From: Setoptus koraiensis
Lineage: Eukaryota; Arthropoda
Assembly (NCBI GenBank): GCA_048013815.1
Contig: CM106586.1
Coordinates: forward strand, 3,162,001 to 3,226,000
Direction of reading: 5' to 3'
Length of the DNA stretch: 64,000 bases
Positions 32,231-43,374 of the stretch are shown here, one piece after another (within the stretch, counting starts at the first letter, position 1; each line of letters starts with the position of its first letter). Under the pieces are notes generated by a model. It did not search any database. It was not told where the DNA came from and worked only from the letters and a program-made list of their open reading frames with translations. The position numbers were made by a program, and so were the translations under genes.

Positions 32231-34282
32231 TTAATCTTGTGGATCCGACTTAATCACTGCATCTATCCAATCTCTGTAGTACGATATATCAGTGTAAACA
32301 CCGGGAACGTCTGTCTGGCCACAGCTAATACCCCACGAGGCCAAACCCTTGAGAACAACCGTGTTAGTTTGATAATCTATACAATAGAGGCCAGATCCTC
32401 CGTTACCCTTGCAGGCATCGCGACCCGATTCTCCTCCAGCACAAATCTCTCCTTGACCAATGGGAGTATTTAGTTTAGTTCGACAATCGTCTCTTGGAAT
32501 CAGAGGCAACGACACATCTTCGAAGGTATCAGTGAATATTCTGGGGTACATATTTAGAAAATTGACTTTAAATCTTTCTAGGGGAGAAATATCTCTAATA
32601 GGCACAAAGCAACGTTGTCCAACAAAGGTTTGCGAGCTATTTGCCATGGCAACTGGTGTGATATTTTGTAGTTGCGAATGCACTTGCTTAAACCTCGGCA
32701 TCTCCTCAAGAACCCAAGGCCTACTCTTTCCTCTATACCTATATTGATCTTGCTTGATAATTTTTCCCAATCTAACTATTGCAATATCATGCACCATCTT
32801 AGAGGCCTGAGTGAAACTTTCCGGTCGATAAGATTCGTGTTTCATGTAGTAGGTGCTATCTACGGCAACAGGTGAGTTTGTTTGTTCGTCTGGTCCGTCT
32901 AGTACAATCAATCTAGAAGAGAATAAGCCTCGAGCACTATAGAAGGCACCTCTGGGTTCGCCAGATTTTCTGAACGTTCTCAGCACGACAATTATCGACC
33001 CGTTGTTGTGTTTCAGTCGATCAAAACAGTGCGCGGCCGTAACAACATATTCCGGATGAATCAGAGTGGCCCCACAAAGATAATCGGCGTATCGGGTCAG
33101 ATTCGAGATGGCTTGGGACATGTTTGGTATGTACGACATCCATAAAGTAGCGTGTGCCGGATATTCGTCCAGTGACTGAATCAGATTATTATATTTTGGC
33201 AAAAGTTTATGCACAACACTGGAGTTTTGTGCTACAACTGGGGCCGCCTTGTTTCTGTTTTCATCATCGTTATGATCATGTTGGCGTAGCAACATTTTAT
33301 GCATTCCTTCCCGCCGAGCGGCACCTCCTTCTGAAATTGCCTTTGTAAGGGGACTTTTCGTGGTAGAATCATTGGTCGTGTCGATGACTGAAGCTATGGA
33401 ATCTACTTTTTCTACGTATTTTCTCCACCAAGGTACGAATCCAACAGAATACTTAGATTCGTTGTTATCCGGCACGTAGGCAAAGGAAGTTTGTGGTTTC
33501 ATCTCGCTGGAAAATTTCAACTCATCGAGCATTCCTCTCAAAGGGGGTCTCGATGAGTTGATAGGTCTTCGCAAGGAATGCTGAGGTTTCAAGAAATGGC
33601 CGTCCATTATCACATGGCTGTCGGGTTGATTGACGCTGATTGCATGAAATGCTCTCGGATTGTGATTGGTGTATTTTTGTGTTAGCTCTTCAATATGATC
33701 TAAACGGGTGTCTATTATCTCGATCATTTTGATTGATGCCTTCAAACTGCTCCAAAACATCAACAAGCATATCGATAATAGAAACAACACCAACCAGATA
33801 CTGTTGGGTAAGACCAACTTCCTGGTAATGATCACGGTTTCCGTGGGCAGCTTCTCTTTTGTATCGCCATTGTTTGTTTTACTTTCAACATGGCTCACCA
33901 GGTTTAGATTTTTCTTCTTATTATTATTGACCGAGATCCAAGATGAAATGCTTGGCCACCTAACGGCTGACTGTTTTTGTTCATCACATTGGTCGCCAGT
34001 CATCTGTACTGTTGTTGGCATATAAACCGGTGGAGGTAACATGGGCAATTCATGATGATTTTCTGGATTGTCGTTTGTTAAGTGATGTTTATGCAATTGT
34101 GACATGTTATTGGAATCAGATTTCTTCCCGTCCTGTGTTGGATGCTTTTCGTCTTCGTGATCGTCACAATAGGCGATCCGATACAAATCATTCACGCTCG
34201 TCGATGTTGGCATGTCTGGTGAAGATTCCCAGTAATTGTAGTTGCTATTCGATTTGTTGTTGTCGTTGTTCGTGGTGGCCAT
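32231..34282 (-). CDS. Type II membrane serine protease homologue (copy 2)
   Basis: 683 aa, intronless, from an ATG at 34282. It has a cytosolic head (about 1-157, Asn/Ser/Pro-rich), a membrane span (about 158-180), a stem to about residue 360 and an S1 domain to the end. His is present in TAAHC (about 416) and Asp in HDIAIVRLGK (about 497). The serine loop is DACKGNGGSGLYC (about 627) with Ser to Gly, and LIQSLDEYPAHATLW stands where IVGGxxA is normal, so neither activation cleavage nor catalysis is expected. The substrate-pocket region ASWGISCGQ is normal here. Both copies share the same changes, so inactivation came before the duplication. Inactive S1 homologues in arthropods act as cofactors or binding proteins, for example in melanisation; a role here is inferred only by analogy. 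Confidence 0.88.
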   Translation of the reverse strand: MATTNNDNNKSNSNYNYWESSPDMPTSTSVNDLYRIAYCDDHEDEKHPTQDGKKSDSNNMSQLHKHHLTNDNPENHHELPMLPPPVYMPTTVQMTGDQCDEQKQSAVRWPSISSWISVNNNKKKNLNLVSHVESKTNNGDTKEKLPTETVIITRKLVLPNSIWLVLFLLSICLLMFWSSLKASIKMIEIIDTRLDHIEELTQKYTNHNPRAFHAISVNQPDSHVIMDGHFLKPQHSLRRPINSSRPPLRGMLDELKFSSEMKPQTSFAYVPDNNESKYSVGFVPWWRKYVEKVDSIASVIDTTNDSTTKSPLTKAISEGGAARREGMHKMLLRQHDHNDDENRNKAAPVVAQNSSVVHKLLPKYNNLIQSLDEYPAHATLWMSYIPNMSQAISNLTRYADYLCGATLIHPEYVVTAAHCFDRLKHNNGSIIVVLRTFRKSGEPRGAFYSARGLFSSRLIVLDGPDEQTNSPVAVDSTYYMKHESYRPESFTQASKMVHDIAIVRLGKIIKQDQYRYRGKSRPWVLEEMPRFKQVHSQLQNITPVAMANSSQTFVGQRCFVPIRDISPLERFKVNFLNMYPRIFTDTFEDVSLPLIPRDDCRTKLNTPIGQGEICAGGESGRDACKGNGGSGLYCIDYQTNTVVLKGLASWGISCGQTDVPGVYTDISYYRDWIDAVIKSDPQD

Positions 34283-34430
34283 TAATTGATTAGGATTGCA
34301 AATATTGTTAAAATAGATTGTATAGTTAAAATGGCCGCTTCCTGCAAATCGTATTAATTGCTATTGTTAATTGTGTTTTGTCGAAAACAAATCGACAAAA
34401 GGGAACTAGCTCGGAGCAACGTCTCTCTCC

Positions 34431-34439
34431 CTTTATATA
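34431..34439 (-). promoter_or_regulatory. TATA box of protease homologue copy 2
   Basis: TATATAAAG on the minus strand, about 150 bp upstream of the ATG, in a context (GAGTTATATAAAGGGAGAGA) shared with copy 1. Confidence 0.5.
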
Positions 34440-34737
34440 ACTCACTGGCTCAATTTATCTCGTGATATTTAAGTTGCTCATAATGGTTGTTTACTCTTTC
34501 ATATTCGCAATTGAGATAACAAAAACATACCATACACATTGTCATGGAGAAACGGCAAGATCTTTATCAGTCTACACAGATCTATCGTCAATAACTTTAT
34601 TGTTTCAATCCATCTTGAGAGTGGAATTGGTGTCTATGAGACATACACCCTATGTGATTGGTGATAACACAAGAGAAAACCTATTATTGAACGATTAAAT
34701 GATTAGACCCACGGTGCGATAAATTTTGCTGGTCTCT

Positions 34738-34781
34738 ATCACACCCACGCGGTTTAACCGTGTTTCCGGGTTGGGTGTGAT
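34738..34781. repeat. Inverted repeat / hairpin
   Basis: Perfect 10-bp arms ATCACACCCA and TGGGTGTGAT enclose 24 bp containing a second small palindrome CGGTTTAACCG. It is isolated in non-coding DNA. Confidence 0.55.
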
Positions 34782-37238
34782 GCATCTGTCGACTATGAAA
34801 TCGTCCGAATTGATGTCACCTTGATCGTCTTGTGAAAGCAATAATGAATCTCCTCATCGTTGTCTCATTGAAAAACTAGCTAAAATAAGACAGTTACCCG
34901 AGGCGTCAAATCTGGAGTGTTACTTTTTGTTGCCAAACCCGAGGTGACGCAACTTAACATCAGTCCAAGGATGCAGTAAGGCGATCATTGTATCGCACAC
35001 ATCAAATGATTCGTGAGAATAGTTTCTCGATCTACAATTCAGCCAGCTCATCTGATATTGACTATTGCCAAAATTGTGATTGCAAACTACGAGTAATCGG
35101 GAGAACAAAGAAAACTTACTGATAACTTGTATCCGATTAGATTAAGCTCGATACCGAGGCCTACACCCAATTCGATAGGCGCACACACCCACTTCTTTTT
35201 CCCGACAAAATTCTCGGACAAAATGTCGTATTATCTTTTGAATGTCTTGTACACTGTCTTCAGATTGTTCGAACCCTTGGTAGTTAACGATTGTTTAAAC
35301 TCATTGCCACCACCGAGAAAGTGAAGGACAACACTTATCAACAATTAAATTTTAGTTGCTTTACATAAAGGATTCATTAAGCGAGCAAAGCAGGACTAAA
35401 GATTACAAAAATCCTGGCAAGAATTGTACTCATATAATAACTACAAATATGTATAGATTACACAAGCACACACGGCGCAGCAACGTGATAAAAATGTCCA
35501 ATAATAAGCCAGCTATTGAAGTAATACTATAATGATTCCATGATGTAATGCTTGACACTTTATTGATAAGACCATCATCGCATAAGCTAAGTCGATCCTG
35601 ATTCAAGCATCTCGAAATTAATCAAATACAAAGGTACTATTGCTATCGTTTGTTGTAGTTTTAGTTAGTTTAGAAGATGTATGTGGTATGTTAGTGTGAG
35701 ATGGCAATCGCAACTACTATTTCAACAGCTTTGTAATGCACTGGAGGAAACAAATGTACTATAGATAAATATTAAATAATAAAATAATAAGTATTAATAT
35801 ACCGACTCCATTGGACGAAAATCAATAAGTTTAGTTTGGTTGACGCAATGACTGCATGGTGTCTCTTGTCTGCAGTAAAGCATCTATTTTCCTGCTGTTG
35901 AAGTGCGAGAGAATCGGGCAATCCTCTAATTTAATTGTTTCGGCAAATTGTTAGCAGAAAAGAGACTTTCAAATTGATTGAACAGCCTACTATTTCCTCG
36001 TACCATTGAATACAATTTTTCGTTTCTTATCTTTGATTGAGAAATTTCTAGACCCGAGTTTCATCATGCGGCTGGTCTCACTGCCCCGCGCCCTCACCCC
36101 ATATTTATGTGGACTTATTTTCGTTGTTAAATACAACGAAATGACGCTACTTATCTGTAATATATCTCGCATCATATCTTATTGGTTATGGTTGTATATG
36201 TCTCTCGAGAACAACTCTTGTCCCAATAACTCTGATGCTCTTGAAACATATGCGCCAAATTATTATTCTCTTAGCTCGGGAACCTTTTTTCCGTTCGATG
36301 TCGCTATTGCTGATGTCTGGATCATCGCGACAACTGACTTTACTGTTATATAATGTCATATCGTGGTTCAAGTGATGGGATATAAAGATTAAAATATGCA
36401 AAAATTTTTACATTGTCAGTGCATTGAAACTCAATATTTTGCAAATCTTGATAATCCGTAATGTCGATATTTGGTTCGCTTCACCATCACTACATGCAGG
36501 TGCGATTTTCCGCCATGCAAACAAACAAATACACGTTGTGTTTTCAACAGCAGTGCTCACAGTAAACAAATGCACTGTGGAGGGTGCATCAGGGTCAAAA
36601 CCAAAATTCACTCATTTGGACACAAATATTATTTGTCAAATAATCTCCGCGATCACTTGATTAAACAACTGACTTGTCTTCGTAATCTCGCAATCAATTC
36701 TAGATAATTGACGCCATCGAGTCGGCATTAATCTACTCAAATTTGCATCAGGCTCTTGTTAGGACAGAGCTCAGAGATCTCGATTTAATATCACATCGGA
36801 ATAATACTGCGCTAACAACAGTGAATTATAATTAATAGTCGATTACTATTAAAGCTGACTGGCCATTAAGCTTCTCATACCATTTTATCATTATCAATAT
36901 TTTGAGGATCTTATCAACAACCAAAACCATCCTCAAATAATTACAGCTTTATCTAGTTAGCCAAACAATCTCATTGAGTGTCTTTCGACCATTTATGATT
37001 GTGACGCCATTATTATTATTGTATCTCTATTGACACTTCATCCAACGATACGAACAAACATTGCTCGTACAGATTGTTCTTCTATGCAAGCTTTGGTAGC
37101 AATTTTTAAGATGACAACTTCTATTCCACAAAATAATGTCAACAGACCAAAATAAGATATCGTTTTTAAGCACACTTATTAAGCACAATCCTCAAATTGT
37201 TGTCCTGTTGAATATTATAGCAATACACTCATAGAAGT

Positions 37239-39839
37239 ATGGATAAGATCATCACATCTTTGGAGAATCTCGTAAGTATCTCACTCGACTGTTTTTTTTT
37301 TGTCACAAGTTCTCACTTCTCATTGTGAGCATCGTTTTTTGTCAATCTTATGTAACAGGGACTCAACTTGACCAAACGACCGAAACTCGCAGAGCCATGG
37401 CAGCGACGAGACCTAAAGACTGGATTAATATTTGATGATGTCATGCTGAAACATGACTGCCGATGGGTCAAACCCGACGAATGTCCACAAAGATATTCCG
37501 CCATTAAGGATAGATTACACGAGCTGAAACTCATAGAGCAGTGTGAGTTGTTACCGTCGAAATTTGCCACAAAAGATGACATACTGTTGGCCCATGATGA
37601 GGCCTATTACGAATCTGTCTTATCAACTAAGGAATACGTCGATGACGAGGGTCTGGAGAAATTGAAACAGCTGTCGTCTAAATTTGATGGTGTCTACTTT
37701 AATGAGTTCACCTATGAGTGCGCCATGCTTGCCGCTGGCTGCTCAATTAGTTTGGCAGATGCTGTGATTGAGGATAGACTCAAAAACGGTTTTGCCTTGA
37801 TAAGGACACCAGGTCATCATGCCATGAAAACCGAGGCCAATGGTTATTGTATTTTCAACAATGCAGCTATTGTGGCGAGGAATGCACTGACTAAACACAA
37901 CCTAGAGCGCATACTTATTTTGGACTGGGACATTCATCATGGCCAAGGGACACAATCATTCTTTTATGATGATCCAAGAGTTTTGTACATTTCCATTCAC
38001 AGATATGAGAAAGGGAAGTTTTGGCCCGAACTCATTGAATCCAATTACAATTTCACAGGAGCAGCTCAAGCCAAAGGATTCAACATGAACATACCTCTGA
38101 ATGAGACAGGTGTCAACGACGGTGACTATTTATCTATGTGGTTCAATGTGATATTACCTGTTGCCTACGAGTTTGATCCTGAACTTGTCATTGTTTCCGC
38201 CGGCTATGACGCTGCCCTAGGCTGCCCTGAAGGACAGATGAGGCTGAAACCCGTTACATATCATACCCTTTGTAACTCTCTTATGTCATTGGCCAACGGC
38301 AAGGTTGTATGTCTGCTCGAGGGCGGTTACAATATTGTCTCTCTAGCAGAGGGTGCAGCTCTGACTCTTAGAACTCTGCTGGGATATCCATGTCCACCAA
38401 TAGACCACCGATTCATTGAGATGAGCCTGCACCAGTCGGCAATTCAGTCAATATTGGATGTCATTTGGGCGCTTAGACCACATTGGAAACTTCTCGCTAT
38501 CCAAGGCAAATATTCTAGATCTGACCCGGAGATTGGTGTGACTGCTGGAGGACCAACTGAGAATAGGACCAGATATGGACCGATTATCGATTTCCAAGGC
38601 GATATCTCGTCCAGTGCAAGGAACAAAGAAAAGTATGATATAAACGAAGTGGCCTGCGTCAAGGACCAAGCAAAACAAGATGAGTTGACGCGCGAGGTCA
38701 AAGAGATAATCGATAACACAGATTTGTCAATACCGTCGGACACATTCGAGAGGCAAACCTACCTTGTGTATGATGATGTTATGCTCAAACATAAATGTAA
38801 ATCATCTCATCCGGAAAAGCCTAGTAGGTATACGGGCATCATGAAACGATTGAACGCATTAGATCTAGTGAGTCGTTGCACAATTGGAAGATCTCGCCAA
38901 GCTACATTCGAAGAATTGAAGCTCGCCCATGATCGCGATTATATAGAAAAGCTCAAAACTACAAGGTTTATGGGCCCAAAAGAACTCGATGAATTGGCCA
39001 GCAAATGGGACTCCATATATCTGAACGAATTCAGTTATGATTGTGCCGTAACAGCGGCAGGTTGTTGTTTGCAAGCTGTTGACCAAGTTATGAGCAGAAA
39101 AAACTTGAACGCGTTTGCAATCATTCGACCGCCGGGACATCATGCAGGAAAGGATTACGCGGCTGGATTTTGTCTCTTTAACAATGCTGTTGTAGCTGGA
39201 AAATATGCCTTAAGCAAATATGGTGATTCCTGCAAACGGGTTCTCATATTTGACTATGATATACATCACGGCGATGGTATACAGGCTCTAGTCCAAGATG
39301 ATGAACGATTCCTATACATAAGTATCCATAGGTACGACGATGCAGCAGCCTATCCCTTCAAAACGTTGTCGAATTTCTCTAATGGCGGAAAGAACATTAT
39401 AAACGTTCCATGGAATGATCATATTATGACAGAAACCGAATACATGATGGCCATGTTCAATATTGTTCTACCGTGTGCCTATGAATTCAATCCGGACCTC
39501 GTTATCATATCTAGTGGCTTTGATGCCGCCATCAACGATCCATTGGGCCAATATAAGGTACAGCCCTCGGCGTTCGGTCATTTTATTCATCACATGAAAC
39601 CATTGGCAGGCGGAAAGATGGTGGTATGTCTCGAAGGTGGCTATAACATAACCTCCATAGCGGAAAGTTCAGCACATGTCTTGTCTGTTCTTTTGGGAGA
39701 CCCGCCAAAGCGATTGAAGATGAACGAACCAAGTCAAGCGGCGTTGATTACGATGCGTAATGTTATTGGCTATGAGAAATCGTATTTCAAGATGCTACAG
39801 TTTGATTCTGATCTTCCTGATGATGTCATCGAAACATAG
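37239..39839 (+). CDS. HDAC6: HDAC6-like tandem-domain class IIb deacetylase lacking the ZnF-UBP
   Basis: Exon 1 (37239-37271, 11 codons) and exon 2 (37359-39839) give 837 aa. Zinc-dependent deacetylase of tubulin and other cytoplasmic proteins. It has two complete catalytic domains. DD1 (about 35-375) has TPGHHAM, DWDIHHGQG, SAGYDAA and LEGGYN; DD2 (about 470-805) has PPGHHAG, DYDIHHGDG, SSGFDAA and LEGGYN. All zinc ligands, the His pair and the catalytic Tyr are present in both. Human HDAC6 has about 1,215 aa and ends in a ubiquitin-binding ZnF-UBP; here the protein stops about 30 residues after DD2, and no Cys/His-rich sequence follows before the next gene. HDAC10 is the alternative, but its second domain is degenerate, which does not fit. 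The small first exon is supported by a clean GTAAGT donor and an in-frame CAG acceptor. Confidence 0.88.
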
Positions 39840-40300
39840 ATTGTCTTACATTTGTGTTGAGATTGCGCGTGGAATGAAAAAATGTTGCATGCTGTCATGG
39901 ATAAACTATTACCTTTCTGCGAGACTAAGCTAAGCGAAGTTAAGTTGACTTGATTGATGATTTGCATAAATTAAGTTCTGTTTGGTGTAAGTTCGAAAGA
40001 GGCCTCTACATCCCTATATTCTTATATATATTCATTTTAACACTTTCTTGTGCGATATACACCTTGGGATGAGTCATTAGTTCTTATGTTCAATGTGGAT
40101 AGGGTGCGAATTTCTGTCAGTGATCCAATATTTCATTTCAGATCTGAGTTCGTTTTACGTCCTAGAGAGGGGGCTTCTGAGCGCAACATCAAAACAAAAA
40201 GCACATGATTTTTTTACCCTATGCCACATCATGGATGGTATATAATAAAAGACTTGTGTTATATCTTTGTTTAGTATTGATCAAATCAGAATTAGTTGAC
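39840..40300. other. HDAC6 3' flank / NDUFAF1 5' leader
   Basis: No zinc-finger coding sequence was found here. TATCTTTGTTTAG just before 40272 looks like a splice acceptor, suggesting that NDUFAF1 has a 5' UTR intron. Confidence 0.4.
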
Positions 40301-41215
40301 ATGTTTCCTTTGAGAATTACAAGGTGCTCCCTTCTGGCAAATAGATATAACCCAACCATTGTGCCGACGCGCAACTCCATTTGGGAAACTTATCGTCATG
40401 GACCCGGCAAGAAATATGACCCGCCTGACCTGGACTGGAACAAGGTGATAAAAGCTGCCTTCAGCAAACAGGGTTTGATCACGGTGAAGAATGAATTGAA
40501 GAAAATGGTGAAGGAAACATTTGTTACTCCAGCACGCAAAAGAGTTCAGCCTATGGTTGTGGATTACCATGAACATTTTGATACAGATGAATCCTTCAAA
40601 AGGTGGAGAGTTACTTGTGATTCTGCCTACGGTGATGGTTACTCCACTGCGAAATTCGAAAGATCAAAAGGTGGCCATGCTTTGTTCACAGGCGTGTTAG
40701 ACACAAGGGTTCCGAAAGACGGTCTGACGATGGACGCAGGCTTTGCCGGTTTGGCTGGTCCAAAGCAATACAAATATTTGAAAGTGCAAAAATTCTACAA
40801 TTGGTCAGATTATACTCATTTGAAATTGAGATTTCGAGCAGATGGAAGAACCTACCATGTTTCTATTAATGTGAGCCAAGACTATGACGACATGTGCTGG
40901 TACGACACATACCTTTACCCTCTCTATACCCACGGGGGACCCTATTGGCAGGAGGTCAGTATTCCCTTTATGGACTTTATACACACTAATAAGGGATTTG
41001 CTCAGGATATACAAACAGGATTGCAGGCGAACATAGTAAATTTTGTTGCCATCATTATTTGCGACAAGATTAACGGCCCATTTCAGATAGAAATAGACTA
41101 CATAGGAATGTACAAAGATAAAAGTGGACGCAATTATAGGGCCCTCGCATCACCCTACGAGCGATACGCAACCCCCCAGTTGAAACTCACACCTAAACAG
41201 TATTCATCAAGATAA
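40301..41215 (+). CDS. NDUFAF1: NDUFAF1 / CIA30, mitochondrial complex I assembly factor
   Basis: Part of the MCIA complex that builds the membrane arm of NADH dehydrogenase in mitochondria. The frame is open from 40205, but I choose the ATG at 40301 (304 aa): it opens a basic, acid-free leader (MFPLRITRCSLLANRYNPTI) typical of a mitochondrial import signal and follows a likely splice acceptor. The CIA30 domain, a galactose-binding-like beta-sandwich, covers about residues 90-285, with YHEHFDTDESFKRWRVTCD, SGxL-like FTGVLDTRVPKDG, YTHLKLRFRADGRTY and QIEIDYIGMY. Length matches the family (about 300-330 aa). Confidence 0.9.
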   Translation: MFPLRITRCSLLANRYNPTIVPTRNSIWETYRHGPGKKYDPPDLDWNKVIKAAFSKQGLITVKNELKKMVKETFVTPARKRVQPMVVDYHEHFDTDESFKRWRVTCDSAYGDGYSTAKFERSKGGHALFTGVLDTRVPKDGLTMDAGFAGLAGPKQYKYLKVQKFYNWSDYTHLKLRFRADGRTYHVSINVSQDYDDMCWYDTYLYPLYTHGGPYWQEVSIPFMDFIHTNKGFAQDIQTGLQANIVNFVAIIICDKINGPFQIEIDYIGMYKDKSGRNYRALASPYERYATPQLKLTPKQYSSR

Positions 41216-41442
41216 CAAAATAACTGTCTAGTGTGACTATTTGTTAGTCTGTAAATATAACTTTTATTATTATTTATTATAGTTGTTTATTTTGAGACTG
41301 TCCGTCTTTCAATTTTGAATTAACATGTGAGACAGAGCATTACCGTGTGTCCATTATCATGGACTCGCTAACGCCGAACACGAGTTAACTTGGAACGCCT
41401 AACAGAATAGTGATTGCTTAAACACTCCCCTTTAACATGTGA

Positions 41443-41516
41443 GTCCCAATAGCTCAGTTGGTTAGAGTGCCTGTCTAGTAAACAGGAGGTCCTGAGTTCG
41501 AATCTCAGTTGGGACA
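41443..41516 (+). tRNA. trnT-AGU: tRNA-Thr (anticodon AGT)
   Basis: 74 nt without an intron. The acceptor stem GTCCCAA/TTGGGAC is perfectly paired over 7 bp with discriminator A. The D arm follows TAGCTCAGTTGGTTAGA (A box), the anticodon stem CCTGT/ACAGG encloses the loop CTAGTAA with anticodon AGT, and the T arm is CTGAGTTCGAATCTCAG (B box). CCA is not encoded, as expected in a nuclear gene. Transcribed by RNA polymerase III from internal boxes; a T run TTTTT follows at about 41522. Confidence 0.96.
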
Positions 41517-42304
41517 GTAACTTTTTGCATTTTCAACTTTTGTCTCTTTTACATCATGAATCTCTCACCGTCTATCCTCTATTACTTTATCGCCAATTAA
41601 TTCTTCTTTCGCCTTGGAAACTAGACCTTATTCTTTCATTTAATGGCGTCTAACCGGTGCAATATCTATGTGATGACACCTTACAAGATGATACATTTGT
41701 CATCACTTTAACAATGAAGGTCATCTGCACTGTCTAATCGTGCTTCTAGCACCAATTTAATCGAACAAACAATACCAATCAATGAAAAGAGTGACTCTTA
41801 CTCAACATGTTAATATACACTTAATTAAGTGAAGTTATATAATTTATTAATTACAATTTATTAATACTCTCATATACCCCTTATCTTCTGACTCATATAC
41901 ACTCGTTCTTGTTGACAAAAAAGCCATCAACTGTTGATGATTGTTTGTTTCAAATGTTTAATTGTTGTTGAACTTGATAGTTTCGGTTGTTGCTTTTGTT
42001 TTGCTTGTTTTTTGCCTTACCATTGCTGTTGAGTTACATAAAGGTTGCATGATGTAATCTTATCGATTTGCACCAAGATCTTTTGTTGAACAACGCGAGC
42101 GCCAGATTATATTCGATTGTAATGAGGGACTCCGTGCTAATTTATTCACAATCTCAAACAGCTCTCGATATAATGCTTGAAAGGCATTAAGAAAGAGTTA
42201 CCGTTTTTGCGCCCCGACCGGCTAATAAACTGATACTAGCCGTCTTGTAATCTGTGAATACCAATCGATTCGATGCATCAACAACCAAATAGACAATAGT
42301 TGGC
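41517..42304. other. Intergenic between tRNA and tropomyosin copy A
   Basis: A+T-rich, TTG-rich near 41960-42015. It includes the 3' flank of tropomyosin copy A. No gene seen. Confidence 0.5.
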
Positions 42305-43374
42305 TTAATATCCGGTAAGCTCGGAGAAGGTTTGATCCAACTCGTCTGAGACTGATTTGTATTTCTCTTTCTCGTGTACGAGTTCGTCCTCGAGTCTGTC
42401 GACCTCCTTCTGGAGTTTCTGGACTGATCGTTCGGCAAACTCGGCTCTTGCCTCAGCCTCTTGTAGTCTCTGGGTGGCTCCGCGGATGGTCATCTCGTAG
42501 GTCTCTTCCTTTTGTAGAGCCTTCTCCTCGCTGACCTCCAATGATTTCAAGTTGTTGCCCACAACCTTCAGCTCTTCTTCAAGCTCCACAATCTTGGACT
42601 CTCCTGTTTCAGCGCGCTCCTCAGCACGCTCAAGGTCGGCCTCAACCATTGCTAGTTTACGTGCGACCTCATCGTATTTTCTGTCAGCATCTTCGGCCAT
42701 CATTCTGGCCTCTTTCAATTGGCTTTCAAGGGCCTCCATGCGCTCCTCATCGGTGATGCTTCTGTGTTCAAGCATTTTGCGCATTCTCTCACTCTCATCT
42801 GCGGATTGCGAGGCTTCCTCAAGCTTTTGGGTGGCGATCTTGAGACGTTCCTCCGATCGCTCCAAATCCTCTTCCAACAATTGGATGCGACGGTTGGATG
42901 CAGCTGAATCGGCTTCGGCCTATAGAGAAATATTCAGAGAAAATCGCTACATGTGAGAAACAAAATCTGACAAGAAGGACGCATGATGCACAAGCGAATG
43001 AGCCTCCTCTAATGGGTCAACATACATTTTGTAAAGCTTTCTCCTTTTCTTCCAATTTGACATTGGCTTGGCTGAGGTTCTCTTGAACGACATCCAACTC
43101 GTTCTCAATTTGTTGGATCTTCTTCTGTAGACCGCGGACCTCTTCCTCGGACTTGATATTTCAGTTGGATGGGAAAACGAAAAAAAAAATATTGTTACTT
43201 ACATACTCTTTAAGGAACTATTTGTGTGGATTCCACTTGTTACTTCGTTGTAGAATTTACCTTCTCAGCTCGGAGGTTGGCGTCTCTGGACAATTGCTCG
43301 GCTTGTTCGGCTCTGTCGACGGCATTGTCCTTCTCAAGCTTCATAGCTTGCATTTTCTTCTTGATGGCCTCCAT
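42305..43374 (-). CDS. Tm: Tropomyosin, copy A
   Basis: Actin-binding coiled-coil dimer of muscle thin filaments and the cytoskeleton; mite tropomyosin is the group 10 allergen. Exons 43374-43261, 43151-43026 and 42919-42305 give exactly 284 aa, the standard long isoform length. It starts [18 protein letters not shown] and ends with the canonical [13 protein letters not shown], with a heptad pattern throughout. Only three exons are seen and no alternative exons, which is compact for an arthropod tropomyosin. It is divergently paired with copy B (44779-45837). The proteins differ at three sites that I can see: ADSAAS/ADSNAS, EKYKS/EIYKS and SVSDE/SISDE. Intron 1 is almost identical to that of copy B but intron 2 (106 bp) is unrelated. 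Confidence 0.97.

Larger units (their letters stand above)
34283..37238. other. 3-kb region without a recognised gene
   Basis: A+T-rich. It contains an inverted repeat at 34738-34781 (ATCACACCCA and TGGGTGTGAT around a GGTTTAACC core). Open frames up to 115 codons occur (for example 36006-36353) but start with non-ATG codons and show no domain. Nothing else seen. Confidence 0.45.

Noticed and set aside
36006-36353. 115-codon plus-strand frame
   Set aside because: Starts with a TTG, overlaps a minus-strand frame, and its hydrophobic A+T-driven composition matches no family.
37239-39839. HDAC10 as the name of the tandem deacetylase
   Set aside because: HDAC10 has a degenerate second domain; here both domains keep every catalytic residue.
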